DNA of 64,000 bases from Patiriisocius_A hiemis (GTDB lineage: Bacteria; Bacteroidota; Bacteroidia; Flavobacteriales; Flavobacteriaceae). Of this stretch, positions 35,783-43,582 are shown in pieces (positions within the stretch are counted from its first letter, which is position 1; each line of letters opens with the position of its first letter). Location of the stretch: positions 1 through 64,000 of the forward strand of contig NZ_JAVRHZ010000007.1 in the NCBI RefSeq assembly GCF_031846325.1, read 5' to 3'. The notes beneath the pieces were generated by a model. The model was not told where the DNA came from and did not search any database. It saw only the letters and a program-made list of their open reading frames with translations. A program made the translations under genes and the position numbers.

Positions 35783-36424
35783 TTATCTAACCCTTGAGAC
35801 AGTTAGTCCATCTCTAATGGGTAATAATACAGTTTCTAGCTGTGGATGTTCTTTAAGTGTCTTATTGTAGGCTAATAGTGCTTTAGTGTCTAAATCATCC
35901 TCTTTTAAAGGCTCAACAACTTTACCGCTCCATAGCACATTATCACTTAAAATTACTGCTCCTTTAGGAAGTCTAGGTAATAAGATTTCAAGGTAGGTAG
36001 GATAGTTTTGTTTATCAGCATCAATAAATACAAGATCAAAATTAAAATCTAGTGTTGGTATAATTTCTCTTGCATCTCCTATATGTTGAATAATTTGCTT
36101 TCCATAGCCTGAAGCATCAAAATAGGTACGCTGAAAATCATACAATTCTTCATTAATATCTATGGTATGTAATTCTCCCTCTTTTTGAAGTCCTTCGGCA
36201 AGACAAATAGCCGAATAACCTGTGTATGTTCCTATTTCAAGAATGTATTTTGGATTAATTAATTTTGAAAGCATACTCAGAACACGTCCCTGTAAATGAC
36301 CACTTAACATTCTTGGAGCTAATACTTTTTGCCAAGTCTCTCTACTTAATTTTTGTAATAATTCTGGCTCATCTTGTGAGTGTGATGCTACGTAATCTTC
36401 TATTTTTTTTGGTAGGAAATCCAT
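35783..36424 (-). CDS. Class I SAM-dependent O-methyltransferase
   Basis: The 213-residue protein resembles the catechol/caffeoyl-CoA O-methyltransferase family (Methyltransf_3): YILEIGTYTGYSAICLAEGL, LHTIDINEE, YGKQIIQHIGDAREIIPTLD, DLVFIDADKQNYPTYLEILLPRL and GAVILSDNVLWSGKVVEP. A divalent metal site is expected from the Asp residues in these blocks. It ends the kynurenine cluster and its ATG overlaps the stop of the SDR gene by one base. It may methylate a catechol or hydroxyanthranilate-like intermediate, but that is inference. Confidence 0.9.
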   Translation of the reverse strand: MDFLPKKIEDYVASHSQDEPELLQKLSRETWQKVLAPRMLSGHLQGRVLSMLSKLINPKYILEIGTYTGYSAICLAEGLQKEGELHTIDINEELYDFQRTYFDASGYGKQIIQHIGDAREIIPTLDFNFDLVFIDADKQNYPTYLEILLPRLPKGAVILSDNVLWSGKVVEPLKEDDLDTKALLAYNKTLKEHPQLETVLLPIRDGLTVSRVR

Positions 36425-37209
36425 TAGTTTTCTTTTGTTTCTTGCATTTCTCTTATTTGCTTAAGTAACATTTTCTTAGGAACAAAAGGAACACTAGACA
36501 TCATAATTCTTTGCGAAAAACTAAGGGCAGCTTTCACATTTAATTTTCCAGCGAGCATTCCTTCGTAACCTGTTTTTGCTACTTTGGTAGCAGAATATGT
36601 TTTGGCAAACAAATCGGTTTTATCCATGCCAGAGGTTTTAGCAAACTGCGTTTCAGTTGCGCCAGGTAATAATGCCGTCACGGTAATATTTGTGTTATTA
36701 AGTTCTTCAGAAATAGCATTACTAAAAGAAGTAACATAGGCCTTAGTAGCAAAATAAACTGCTTGTAAAGGACCAGGCATTAAACTAGCTGTTGAAGACA
36801 CATTGAGAACTCTTCCTTCATTTCTTTTTACAAAATCTGGTAAAAAGTAACGAGTTAAAGCCGTTAAAGCAATAATGTTTAATTGTATCATGCTTAAATC
36901 ATCATTCCAATCACGTTCGTGAAACAATCCCTGTCCACCAAAACCTGCATTATTAATTAAATAATTAACAGCAATCTTATTTTGTGTTACTTCTTCATAC
37001 ACCTCTTTTGCAGCATTTGGTAGTGTAAGATCTTTTTTAATTACATAAACAGAACTATTATATTTTGCTTCTAGTTCTTCTTTTAACTCATTTAGTTTCC
37101 TAACACTTCTAGCAATTACAACTAGATTACCTCCTCTAGAAGCGTGAAGTATTGCCATTTCTTTACCAATACCACTACTGGCACCAGTTATCAATGCCGT
37201 TTTACTCAT
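36424..37209 (-). CDS. SDR family NAD(P)-dependent oxidoreductase
   Basis: The 261-residue protein is a classical short-chain dehydrogenase: TGASSGIGKEMAILHASRGG (cofactor motif), LINNAGFGGQG, LNVSSTASLMPG (catalytic Ser) and YFATKAYVTSFSNA (catalytic Tyr and Lys). This subtype is often annotated as DltE/YqjQ-like with unknown substrate. It overlaps the ACMSD-type gene by eight bases and so belongs to the same transcript. Confidence 0.9.
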   Translation of the reverse strand: MSKTALITGASSGIGKEMAILHASRGGNLVVIARSVRKLNELKEELEAKYNSSVYVIKKDLTLPNAAKEVYEEVTQNKIAVNYLINNAGFGGQGLFHERDWNDDLSMIQLNIIALTALTRYFLPDFVKRNEGRVLNVSSTASLMPGPLQAVYFATKAYVTSFSNAISEELNNTNITVTALLPGATETQFAKTSGMDKTDLFAKTYSATKVAKTGYEGMLAGKLNVKAALSFSQRIMMSSVPFVPKKMLLKQIREMQETKEN

Positions 37210-38287
37210 TTGTGATTCTATTTACTAATTTCTTTTTGGCAGCTTTGTCATCTCCACATAACCATTGTATTACATTATCCTCCCAAATGGCATCACATTG
37301 CTCTTGGTTTAAGATGTTTCTATCTTTTGCTAAGTCAAGTATTTTTCCAGGATAAGAAGACTGCTTTTCACTCTCCATTTCCCCAAGCGGGTAGGGGTCA
37401 TCTAGTCCCATAACAACTTGATTAGAACCTTGATTTTTAAGTAATAACTCTAACCCTCCTGTATCATGTACTAGAGTATCAAAAAATATGTTTTTATGAC
37501 CAACAGATTTTCTAGGGTGTACTTTTCCTTCAAACAAGTCTGGACGACCATCAAAGCCTTGAATACGACGCCCTAAATTCATTTGTGCTAGTTGCCCACC
37601 ATGTGCAAAGCAAGTACGCATATTTGGATACTTATCTGCATATCCATTTAGGGTTAAAAAATGATAGGCATCTGCGCATTGAGCAAGCATCCATATTAAA
37701 TGAAAACGCCAAGCGGTATTCTCTAATTTTATAAATTTTTCTCCGTCATACGGATGGATTTCTACAGCAAGATTATATTTACTAGCTAACTCAAATATGG
37801 GCTCATTTTCTTCATCAAATATACAGCGCCACGTACCTATGGTATCCATATAGTGTGTTGGTAAGCAAAGTAATTGTAGTCCTAGCTCTTCAACACAACG
37901 CTCAATTTCCCATAAAGCGCCACGTACAAAACCTGGGTGAACTACAAACCCACAGGTAAACTTAGAAGGATTGTTGTGTTGTACCTGTGCATTAAAATCG
38001 TTTTGAAAACGTAATGCTTGCTTCATTTCCTCAACACGAAGTCCATTACCATATAACTGCGAAAGATTTAAAACTACGGCATGGTCAATTTTATAACGTT
38101 CCATCCACGCTAATTTTTCATTTAAGAAAAAACTTGAATCAGTAACAGGACGACTCCAATCCTTTTGAAGCATAAATTTTCTGTCCTTATCTACCCAAAA
38201 GATCCCCTTATCTTCCATAAATTTTGGAATTTCCTCAGGGTAGGGAAGTAGGTGTGAGTGTCCGTTAATGCGTAGTTTTCGTTTCAT
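37202..38287 (-). CDS. Amidohydrolase, ACMSD type (2-amino-3-carboxymuconate-6-semialdehyde decarboxylase)
   Basis: The 361-residue protein has the HxH metal motif near its start (INGHSHLLP), a later His in LAVEIHPYDG and in CFAHGGQLAQMNLG, and the Asp of MGLDDPYPLGEM. This is the amidohydrolase-2/ACMSD zinc-site plan. ACMSD decarboxylates the ring-opened product of 3-hydroxyanthranilate to 2-aminomuconate semialdehyde. Its place beside kynU, kmo, an aldehyde dehydrogenase and a RidA-type deaminase strongly supports this role. Confidence 0.88.
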   Translation of the reverse strand: MKRKLRINGHSHLLPYPEEIPKFMEDKGIFWVDKDRKFMLQKDWSRPVTDSSFFLNEKLAWMERYKIDHAVVLNLSQLYGNGLRVEEMKQALRFQNDFNAQVQHNNPSKFTCGFVVHPGFVRGALWEIERCVEELGLQLLCLPTHYMDTIGTWRCIFDEENEPIFELASKYNLAVEIHPYDGEKFIKLENTAWRFHLIWMLAQCADAYHFLTLNGYADKYPNMRTCFAHGGQLAQMNLGRRIQGFDGRPDLFEGKVHPRKSVGHKNIFFDTLVHDTGGLELLLKNQGSNQVVMGLDDPYPLGEMESEKQSSYPGKILDLAKDRNILNQEQCDAIWEDNVIQWLCGDDKAAKKKLVNRITNE

Positions 38288-38295
38288 ATTTGATT

Positions 38296-38408
38296 GGTTT
38301 GGGCGTCTCCTTCGTTATACTCAGGTCGGGCTATTCGCTGTATCTTTTTGTCAAAAACCTTTTCAACTGCGCTCAAGGTGACAAAAAGGATGCCGCTACT
38401 ATCCCTTA
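38296..38408. repeat. Composite dispersed repeat between ACMSD and SDR genes
   Basis: This gap contains CAGGTCGGGCTATTCGCTG, then TTTTTGTC, and in the inverted sense a GACAAAAAGGATGCCGC. In the middle (38358-38382) is CCTTTTCAACTGCGCTCAAGG, an inverted copy of the GAGCGC-type repeat. TTTTTGTC and GACAAAAA flank it as arms of a stem. Its GC content is much above the surroundings. It has no open frame and resembles repetitive intergenic elements common in flavobacterial genomes. Confidence 0.65.
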
Positions 38409-38423
38409 CGCATTTTGATAAAA

Positions 38424-39209
38424 TTACAAACTTTTAGTTCTTCCACCATCTACAGGAAGGTTTATACCATTAATATAGCTAGCAGCTTCACTCGCTAAAA
38501 AAGCAACAGCATTTGCTACCTCTCCTGGTTGTGCAAAACGTCTAGCGGGTACAATACTTCTCATAAAGGCAGCTGCATCTTCAGGTGTTTTATCCATTTT
38601 TTTGGCAGCATTAGCTACAATATCATCTAGTCTATCTGTTGCTGTAAAACCAGGAAGTACATTGTTTACAGTAATTCCATATTGTCCTAGCTCATTAGCA
38701 AGAGTCTTACTCCAACTGGCAACAGCACCACGTATGGTATTACTCACGCCAAGACCATCAATAGGTTGTTTTACAGAAGTAGAAATAATATTAATTATAC
38801 GCCCAAAGTCTGCTTTTTTCATACCAGGTGCGAGTGCTTGTACTAAAATATGATTGCATTCTAAATGCTGTGAAAATGCTTTAGTGAATTCTTCAGTTTC
38901 TGCTGAAAATATAGGACCTCCTTTAGGACCTCCTGTATTATTTAATAAAATATGAAATGTCTTTTTCGAGGCAGCCTTTGTTACTTTTTTCTTTAGTTTT
39001 TCTGGCTTTGTAAAATCACACACTATATAATTATGCTTTTGACCGTCTTGATAGGGTAGTTCTAATAGGGTTTCTTTTAGCTTTTCTTCATTTCTAGCTA
39101 GTAATGTAATAGTCGCTCCCATACTAGCTAGCTCTAAAGCTGTTGCTTTTCCTATTCCTGCAGTACTTCCGCAGATTAATGCATTTCTATTTTTTAAGTC
39201 TAAATTCAT
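38424..39209 (-). CDS. SDR-fold protein with altered active site
   Basis: The ATG at 39209 is preferred over a GTG at 39221. The 261-residue protein has a normal cofactor loop (ICGSTAGIGKATALELASMGA) and NNTGGPKGGP. In the catalytic segment IISTSVKQPIDGLGVSNTIR the usual Tyr-x3-Lys is replaced by Ser-Asn-Thr-Ile-Arg. It may therefore not be a standard oxidoreductase. It lies in the kynurenine cluster between the aldehyde dehydrogenase and ACMSD genes, so a role in handling an unstable semialdehyde or imine is possible. Confidence 0.85.
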   Translation of the reverse strand: MNLDLKNRNALICGSTAGIGKATALELASMGATITLLARNEEKLKETLLELPYQDGQKHNYIVCDFTKPEKLKKKVTKAASKKTFHILLNNTGGPKGGPIFSAETEEFTKAFSQHLECNHILVQALAPGMKKADFGRIINIISTSVKQPIDGLGVSNTIRGAVASWSKTLANELGQYGITVNNVLPGFTATDRLDDIVANAAKKMDKTPEDAAAFMRSIVPARRFAQPGEVANAVAFLASEAASYINGINLPVDGGRTKSL

Positions 39210-39293
39210 CGTATTGCCCACTAAAGCGGGTATCTTTTAAATAATTAATAATAGCTAATCTAATCTATCAAATAAACTCAAACTACCAAAGTT

Positions 39294-40757
39294 TTAAGAT
39301 TTGTTTTGCACTTCAGTATAGCTAATACACACATTTTTAGGTTCAGTAAAAAATTTAAGTGCCTCAAAACCACCTTCACGACCCACCCCACTATCTTTTA
39401 CACCACCAAATGGAGTACGTAAGTCTCTGTTAAGCCAGGTGTTAACCCAAACAATACCAGCTTCTAGCTTTTTACTCAATCGCATAGTGCGGTTTAGGTT
39501 AGTAGTCCAAAGCGTTGCCGAAAGCCCATACTTCACTCCATTTGCCATTTCTATTGCTTCTGCTTCGGTATTAAAAGGCATAATCGTTACTACAGGTCCA
39601 AATATTTCTTCTTGGTTTACACGGCATTTATCGTCATTAACTTCAATAATAGTAGGCTCTAAATAGTAACCATTTTCACATCCCTCAACATTTACTATTT
39701 TGCCACCAAACAGAATTTCTCCACCTTCTTCTTCTGCAATTTTAATATAGCTTTGTACTTTTTCTAGGTGTGGTTTAGAAACTAAAGCGCCAACATTTGT
39801 AGCTTCATCGAAAGGGTTGCCCACTTTTAATTTAGATACTTTAGCAATAAAGTCTTTTTTAAATTGCTCATAGATAGATTGCTCTACAAAAATTCTACTT
39901 CCACAAAGGCAAATTTGTCCTTGATTTGCAAATGACGATTTTACCGTAACGGCAAGCATTTTTTCATAATCACAATCGGCAAAAATTAGATTAGGGTTTT
40001 TGCCACCCAATTCGAGTGATAGCTTTTTAAACATTGGAGCTGCAGTCCTAGCAATATCTGCTCCAGTTGCAGTACCTCCAGTAAACGAAATGGCTTTAAT
40101 ATCTTGATGTGCTACAATAGGTTGTCCTGCACTAGCACCAGAACCATGAACAATATTGAGAACTCCAGGTGGGAGTCCAGCTTCTGTAAGGATTTTACCT
40201 AGTAAATACGCCGTCATAGGGGTGACCTCACTTGGTTTTGCAACCACACAATTTCCAGCTGCAATAGCAGGCGCTATCTTCCAAGTAAATAAATATAATG
40301 GTAAATTCCATGGTGATATACAACCCACTACCCCAATAGGTTGGCGTAAGGTATAGTTCATAGTATTAAGCCCTATGCTTTCATGGCTTTCACTAGCAAA
40401 TTGTGTTATTGCATTTCCAAAAAACCGAAAGTTAGCACTAGCTCGTGGAATATCAACAGCTTTGGCAAGGCTAAAAGGTTTCCCGTTGTCTTTTGCCTCG
40501 GCTTCTGCAAGCCTATCTAGATTGGCTTCTATTAGGTCTGCAATTTTTATAAGCAATTTACTACGAGTTTCTATAGTGGTGTTACTCCAAGCTGGAAAGG
40601 CTTTTTTTGCAGCCATATAGGCATCCTCAACATCTTTCTCGTTACTATTGGCAATGGTACTATATATTTCTCCCTCACTTGGGTTGTAGTTATCTAACCA
40701 CTCATTGGATTTTGGTTCACAATAGGTACCATTTATATAGTTTAAGATTTTTTGCAT
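39294..40757 (-). CDS. Aldehyde dehydrogenase, probable 2-aminomuconate semialdehyde dehydrogenase
   Basis: The 487-residue protein is a full-length NAD(P)+-dependent ALDH. Visible are GCISPWNLPLYLFTWKIAP, VVAKPSEVTP, ISFTGGTATGADI, the catalytic Glu in SLELGGKNPN, the nucleophilic Cys in FANQGQICLCGSRIF, and EEIFGPVVTIMPF. ALDHs of this type act on hydroxymuconic or aminomuconate semialdehyde. The gene context (ACMSD and RidA-type deaminase) selects the aminomuconate role, though this rests on neighbourhood. Confidence 0.92.
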   Translation of the reverse strand: MQKILNYINGTYCEPKSNEWLDNYNPSEGEIYSTIANSNEKDVEDAYMAAKKAFPAWSNTTIETRSKLLIKIADLIEANLDRLAEAEAKDNGKPFSLAKAVDIPRASANFRFFGNAITQFASESHESIGLNTMNYTLRQPIGVVGCISPWNLPLYLFTWKIAPAIAAGNCVVAKPSEVTPMTAYLLGKILTEAGLPPGVLNIVHGSGASAGQPIVAHQDIKAISFTGGTATGADIARTAAPMFKKLSLELGGKNPNLIFADCDYEKMLAVTVKSSFANQGQICLCGSRIFVEQSIYEQFKKDFIAKVSKLKVGNPFDEATNVGALVSKPHLEKVQSYIKIAEEEGGEILFGGKIVNVEGCENGYYLEPTIIEVNDDKCRVNQEEIFGPVVTIMPFNTEAEAIEMANGVKYGLSATLWTTNLNRTMRLSKKLEAGIVWVNTWLNRDLRTPFGGVKDSGVGREGGFEALKFFTEPKNVCISYTEVQNKS

Positions 40758-40769
40758 TTGTAGTAGTGT

Positions 40770-41615
40770 TTATGGTTTAAAGAATTTACTGAATGCATCA
40801 TAAAGTGCTAAGTGTAATGCGTCTCCATGGTTTTGTTCTTCTAGAAAATTAAAAATAACAGCTTTATCATCTTTATAGGCTTCCAAAAGTTTGTAATATA
40901 AATTAGTTGCCCCCGTTTGCATGGCCGGTCCTTCTACACCAACTGCTACGTATATTTTTTTATTAGCAAGGTCTTTTTTTACTTCCCATTTTAAAATTGA
41001 TGTATTGTCCCACCAGACGCTTGGACTTACTATGATATAGTTATCGAATAAAATAGGTTTTTTTAGTAAAATTTCTGAAGCTAATAAACCACCAAGCGAC
41101 TGTCCAATTATTGTTTTCTCTTTTGAAACTTTAAAGTTTTGATTAATCAACCCCAGTAATTCGGTTTCTATGAATTCAATAAACTTTTTTGAACCTCCTG
41201 AAGTTGGAAACTCTTCTTGGTCAAGCTTATTTGTTGAAGGATATGTAAAATCTCTTTTTCTATCCACATTTGCAATGCCAACTACAATACTTTCTGGAAG
41301 CATATTTATCCATGAAAAAGAGCCAAATTGCACTAATCCTGAAACATGAATAAAATCTTCATTTGCAGATCCATCTAATAAATAGATTACAGGATACTCT
41401 TTTTCTGAAGTATTATATCCATTGGGTAAATAGATATTTAAAACCCTATCTTCATTAAGTACATTAGAGTGTATTGTAATGCTTTTTCCAATTGAGAATG
41501 GCTGCGTGTCTAGTACTTTTACCTTGTTTTGAGCGCTCACTATAAAAACCCCTGTAAAAATCAAAAGTGTAATTACAAAATTTTTCTTACCAGTAGTATT
41601 GCTTTTTCTCTGCAT
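40770..41615 (-). CDS. Exported alpha/beta hydrolase, esterase D-like
   Basis: The 281-residue protein has an N-terminal signal region (FVITLLIFTGVFIVSAQ). The fold is an esterase D/Fes-type hydrolase with RVLNIYLPNGYNTSEKEYPVIYLLDG, the nucleophile elbow GQSLGG, VSPSVWWDN and a C-terminal His in QNHGDALHLAL. Such enzymes cleave esters, including siderophore esters. It lies inside the kynurenine cluster. Its export argues against it being the cytosolic kynurenine formamidase, although this cannot be excluded. Confidence 0.86.
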   Translation of the reverse strand: MQRKSNTTGKKNFVITLLIFTGVFIVSAQNKVKVLDTQPFSIGKSITIHSNVLNEDRVLNIYLPNGYNTSEKEYPVIYLLDGSANEDFIHVSGLVQFGSFSWINMLPESIVVGIANVDRKRDFTYPSTNKLDQEEFPTSGGSKKFIEFIETELLGLINQNFKVSKEKTIIGQSLGGLLASEILLKKPILFDNYIIVSPSVWWDNTSILKWEVKKDLANKKIYVAVGVEGPAMQTGATNLYYKLLEAYKDDKAVIFNFLEEQNHGDALHLALYDAFSKFFKP

Positions 41616-41660
41616 TTTTATGTTAGAGTTTCGTTTATTGATTACTCTTGTGTATATATG

Positions 41661-42083
41661 CTATATTGGCTTATACGCCATTGCTTTAATTTCAACTACC
41701 AAATGAGGATGAGGCAATTGATGAACCGCAACAGTAGTTCTTGCAGGGCCTGTTTCTTTATCAAAAAATTGACCATAGACCTCGTTATACCCAGCAAAGT
41801 CATTCATATTTACTAAAAAAGTAGTCACATCTACTACGTCTGCCATAGTAGCATCTTCTGTAGCTAAGTAATCTTGTATGTTTTCTAAAACTGCTTTGGT
41901 TTGTTCTCTAATGTCCAAACGCATACTACCCATCTCGTCCACTTGGTGCACACCTGCAAAGCTATTATCAGGTAGTCTAGAACTCGTTCCGCTTACAAAA
42001 ATAAAGTCGCCAACACGTTTTACATGTGGATAGGCACCTCTTGGTGATGCTTTTCCTTCAACTAATCTACTTTTATTTTCCAT
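41661..42083 (-). CDS. RidA family protein, probable 2-aminomuconate deaminase
   Basis: The 140-residue protein matches the YjgF/RidA fold: FIFVSGTSSRLPDN, EQTKAVLENIQDYL, DVVDVTTFLVNMNDF and PARTTVAVHQLPHPHLVVEIKAMA, with the Arg that binds the carboxylate. RidA proteins hydrolyse enamine or imine intermediates. In bacterial tryptophan meta-cleavage the 2-aminomuconate deaminase is of this family, and the neighbours ACMSD, ALDH and kmo fit. It is ten bases after kmo. Confidence 0.92.
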   Translation of the reverse strand: MENKSRLVEGKASPRGAYPHVKRVGDFIFVSGTSSRLPDNSFAGVHQVDEMGSMRLDIREQTKAVLENIQDYLATEDATMADVVDVTTFLVNMNDFAGYNEVYGQFFDKETGPARTTVAVHQLPHPHLVVEIKAMAYKPI

Positions 42084-42093
42084 AGTTAATTAT

Positions 42094-43497
42094 TTATCCA
42101 AAGGCAACGGCATCGTCATGCAGTATATCTTCGGTTTCTTTTATTACTAGTTTTAACTTTTCTTCTAATGCCATTGTATCTGGCAATTTGCCATCTGCTA
42201 TTAAATTAAGAATGGCTTTGTCTTGTGCACGCCCTCTTTGTAAGGCTTCGTAATAAGTAATATGTTCATTAAAGGTAACTAAAGAGTACTTACTGTAGTA
42301 CTTATTTGGAAACTGAGCCTCAAAGGCAGTTTCTAGTTTTCTTTTTGCCTGAAACAAAGGACTTGCTGTGTGTTCTTTCATTTCATGAAAATTATCTACA
42401 GCGAGGTCTGCAATGGCATCTGTATCTTTCTTCCGAGCTTTTTCATATTCAGAAAAAATGGTATTCCAATCTGCTTTCCCTTCATGTTTATCGAGAATTT
42501 CATCAAACACTACCACATCTTCAAAAGAAGCATTCATGCCTTGCCCATAAAAGGGAACAATGGCATGTGCGGCATCTCCTAGAATAAGTGTCTTTCCGTA
42601 GCTATGCCAAGGAGCACATTTAATAGTGCCTAGGGGTCCTGTTGGGTTTTCAAAAAATTCTTCCACTAGATTAGGCATTAGTGCTACTGCATCTGGATAT
42701 TCTTTTGTGAAATATTCGGTTACCATTTCTGGAGTAGTAAGATTATCAAAACAATAATCACTATTTGAGTATGGTAAAAAGAGGGTTACTGTAAAACTGC
42801 CGTCAAGATTAGGGAGTGCAATAAGCATGTCTTCTCCTCTTGGCCAAATATGTAAGGCACTTTTGTCTGTTCTGTAACCTCCATCTTTTGTAGCTGGAAT
42901 AGTGATTTCTTTATACCCATGTGTAAGCCATTCTTGCGAAAAACTAAACAGAAACTTTCTGTGTAAAAACATACTTTTTCTAACCATTGAGCCTGCTCCA
43001 TCTGTACCCAAAAGAACATCACCACTAAAGGTTACTTCCTCATTGGTATTATAATTTTTAAATGTAGCTGACCCCTTTTCTAAGTCTACTGTTTTACACC
43101 CTAAGTTAAAATGGATAGTAACGTTTGGCATTGCTTCGACAGCATCTAACAATAACATATTAAGCCCTGGTCTTGAAACCGAATTAATATATTCGTCTTC
43201 ACGGCCACTATACTTACTTAGAAATGTATTTCCTTCTTTATCATGAATCATCCTTCCTAACATAGGAATACACAATTCCTTTGCTTTTTCTTCAACACCT
43301 GCCAATCGTAATCCTCTAAGTCCTCTATCGCTTAATGCCAGATTTATAGAGCGTCCAGCGTCTTGTTCGGTTTTGCGAAGGTCGGGTCTTTTTTCAATAA
43401 GGGTTATGTTATAGTCACGTTGGGCAAGACGTAATGCTAGTAAACTTCCACAAAGTCCTGCACCTATAATGAGTATGTTGTTGTTTTTTTCTAACAC
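42094..43497 (-). CDS. kmo: Kynurenine 3-monooxygenase
   Basis: The 467-residue flavoprotein hydroxylase has the FAD motif LIIGAGLCGSLLALRLAQRD, RSINLALSDRGLRGLRLAG (typical of KMO), LLGTDGAGSMVRKSMF (DG motif) and LILGDAAHAIVPFYGQGMNASFEDV. It hydroxylates L-kynurenine with NADPH and oxygen. The C-terminal part may include a membrane-associating segment, as in other KMOs. It follows kynU, with a paired inverted repeat in the gap. Confidence 0.96.
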   Translation of the reverse strand: MLEKNNNILIIGAGLCGSLLALRLAQRDYNITLIEKRPDLRKTEQDAGRSINLALSDRGLRGLRLAGVEEKAKELCIPMLGRMIHDKEGNTFLSKYSGREDEYINSVSRPGLNMLLLDAVEAMPNVTIHFNLGCKTVDLEKGSATFKNYNTNEEVTFSGDVLLGTDGAGSMVRKSMFLHRKFLFSFSQEWLTHGYKEITIPATKDGGYRTDKSALHIWPRGEDMLIALPNLDGSFTVTLFLPYSNSDYCFDNLTTPEMVTEYFTKEYPDAVALMPNLVEEFFENPTGPLGTIKCAPWHSYGKTLILGDAAHAIVPFYGQGMNASFEDVVVFDEILDKHEGKADWNTIFSEYEKARKKDTDAIADLAVDNFHEMKEHTASPLFQAKRKLETAFEAQFPNKYYSKYSLVTFNEHITYYEALQRGRAQDKAILNLIADGKLPDTMALEEKLKLVIKETEDILHDDAVAFG

Positions 43498-43503
43498 AAT
43501 TTT

Positions 43504-43577
43504 GTCTGGTCGAGCGCAGTCGAGACCTATTTAAATCAATATTTAATTCAAGACCCCTCGACTGCGCTCAAGGGGAC
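43504..43577. repeat. Inverted pair of GAGCGC-type repeats between kynU and kmo
   Basis: One copy (43504-43527, with GTCGAGCGCAGTCGAGACC) and a second in opposite sense (43552-43577, with CTCGACTGCGCTCAAGG) flank an AT-rich loop of 24 bases. Together they can fold into a long stem-loop. The repeat core is shared with elements at 9011-9034 and 38358-38382. It occupies nearly the whole gap, so it may affect read-through or mRNA stability in this operon. Confidence 0.75.
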
Positions 43578-43582
43578 AAATA

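Noticed and set aside
43504..43577. Possible insertion sequence between kynU and kmo
   Set aside because: There is an inverted pair but no transposase and no target duplication; it is only 74 bases long.
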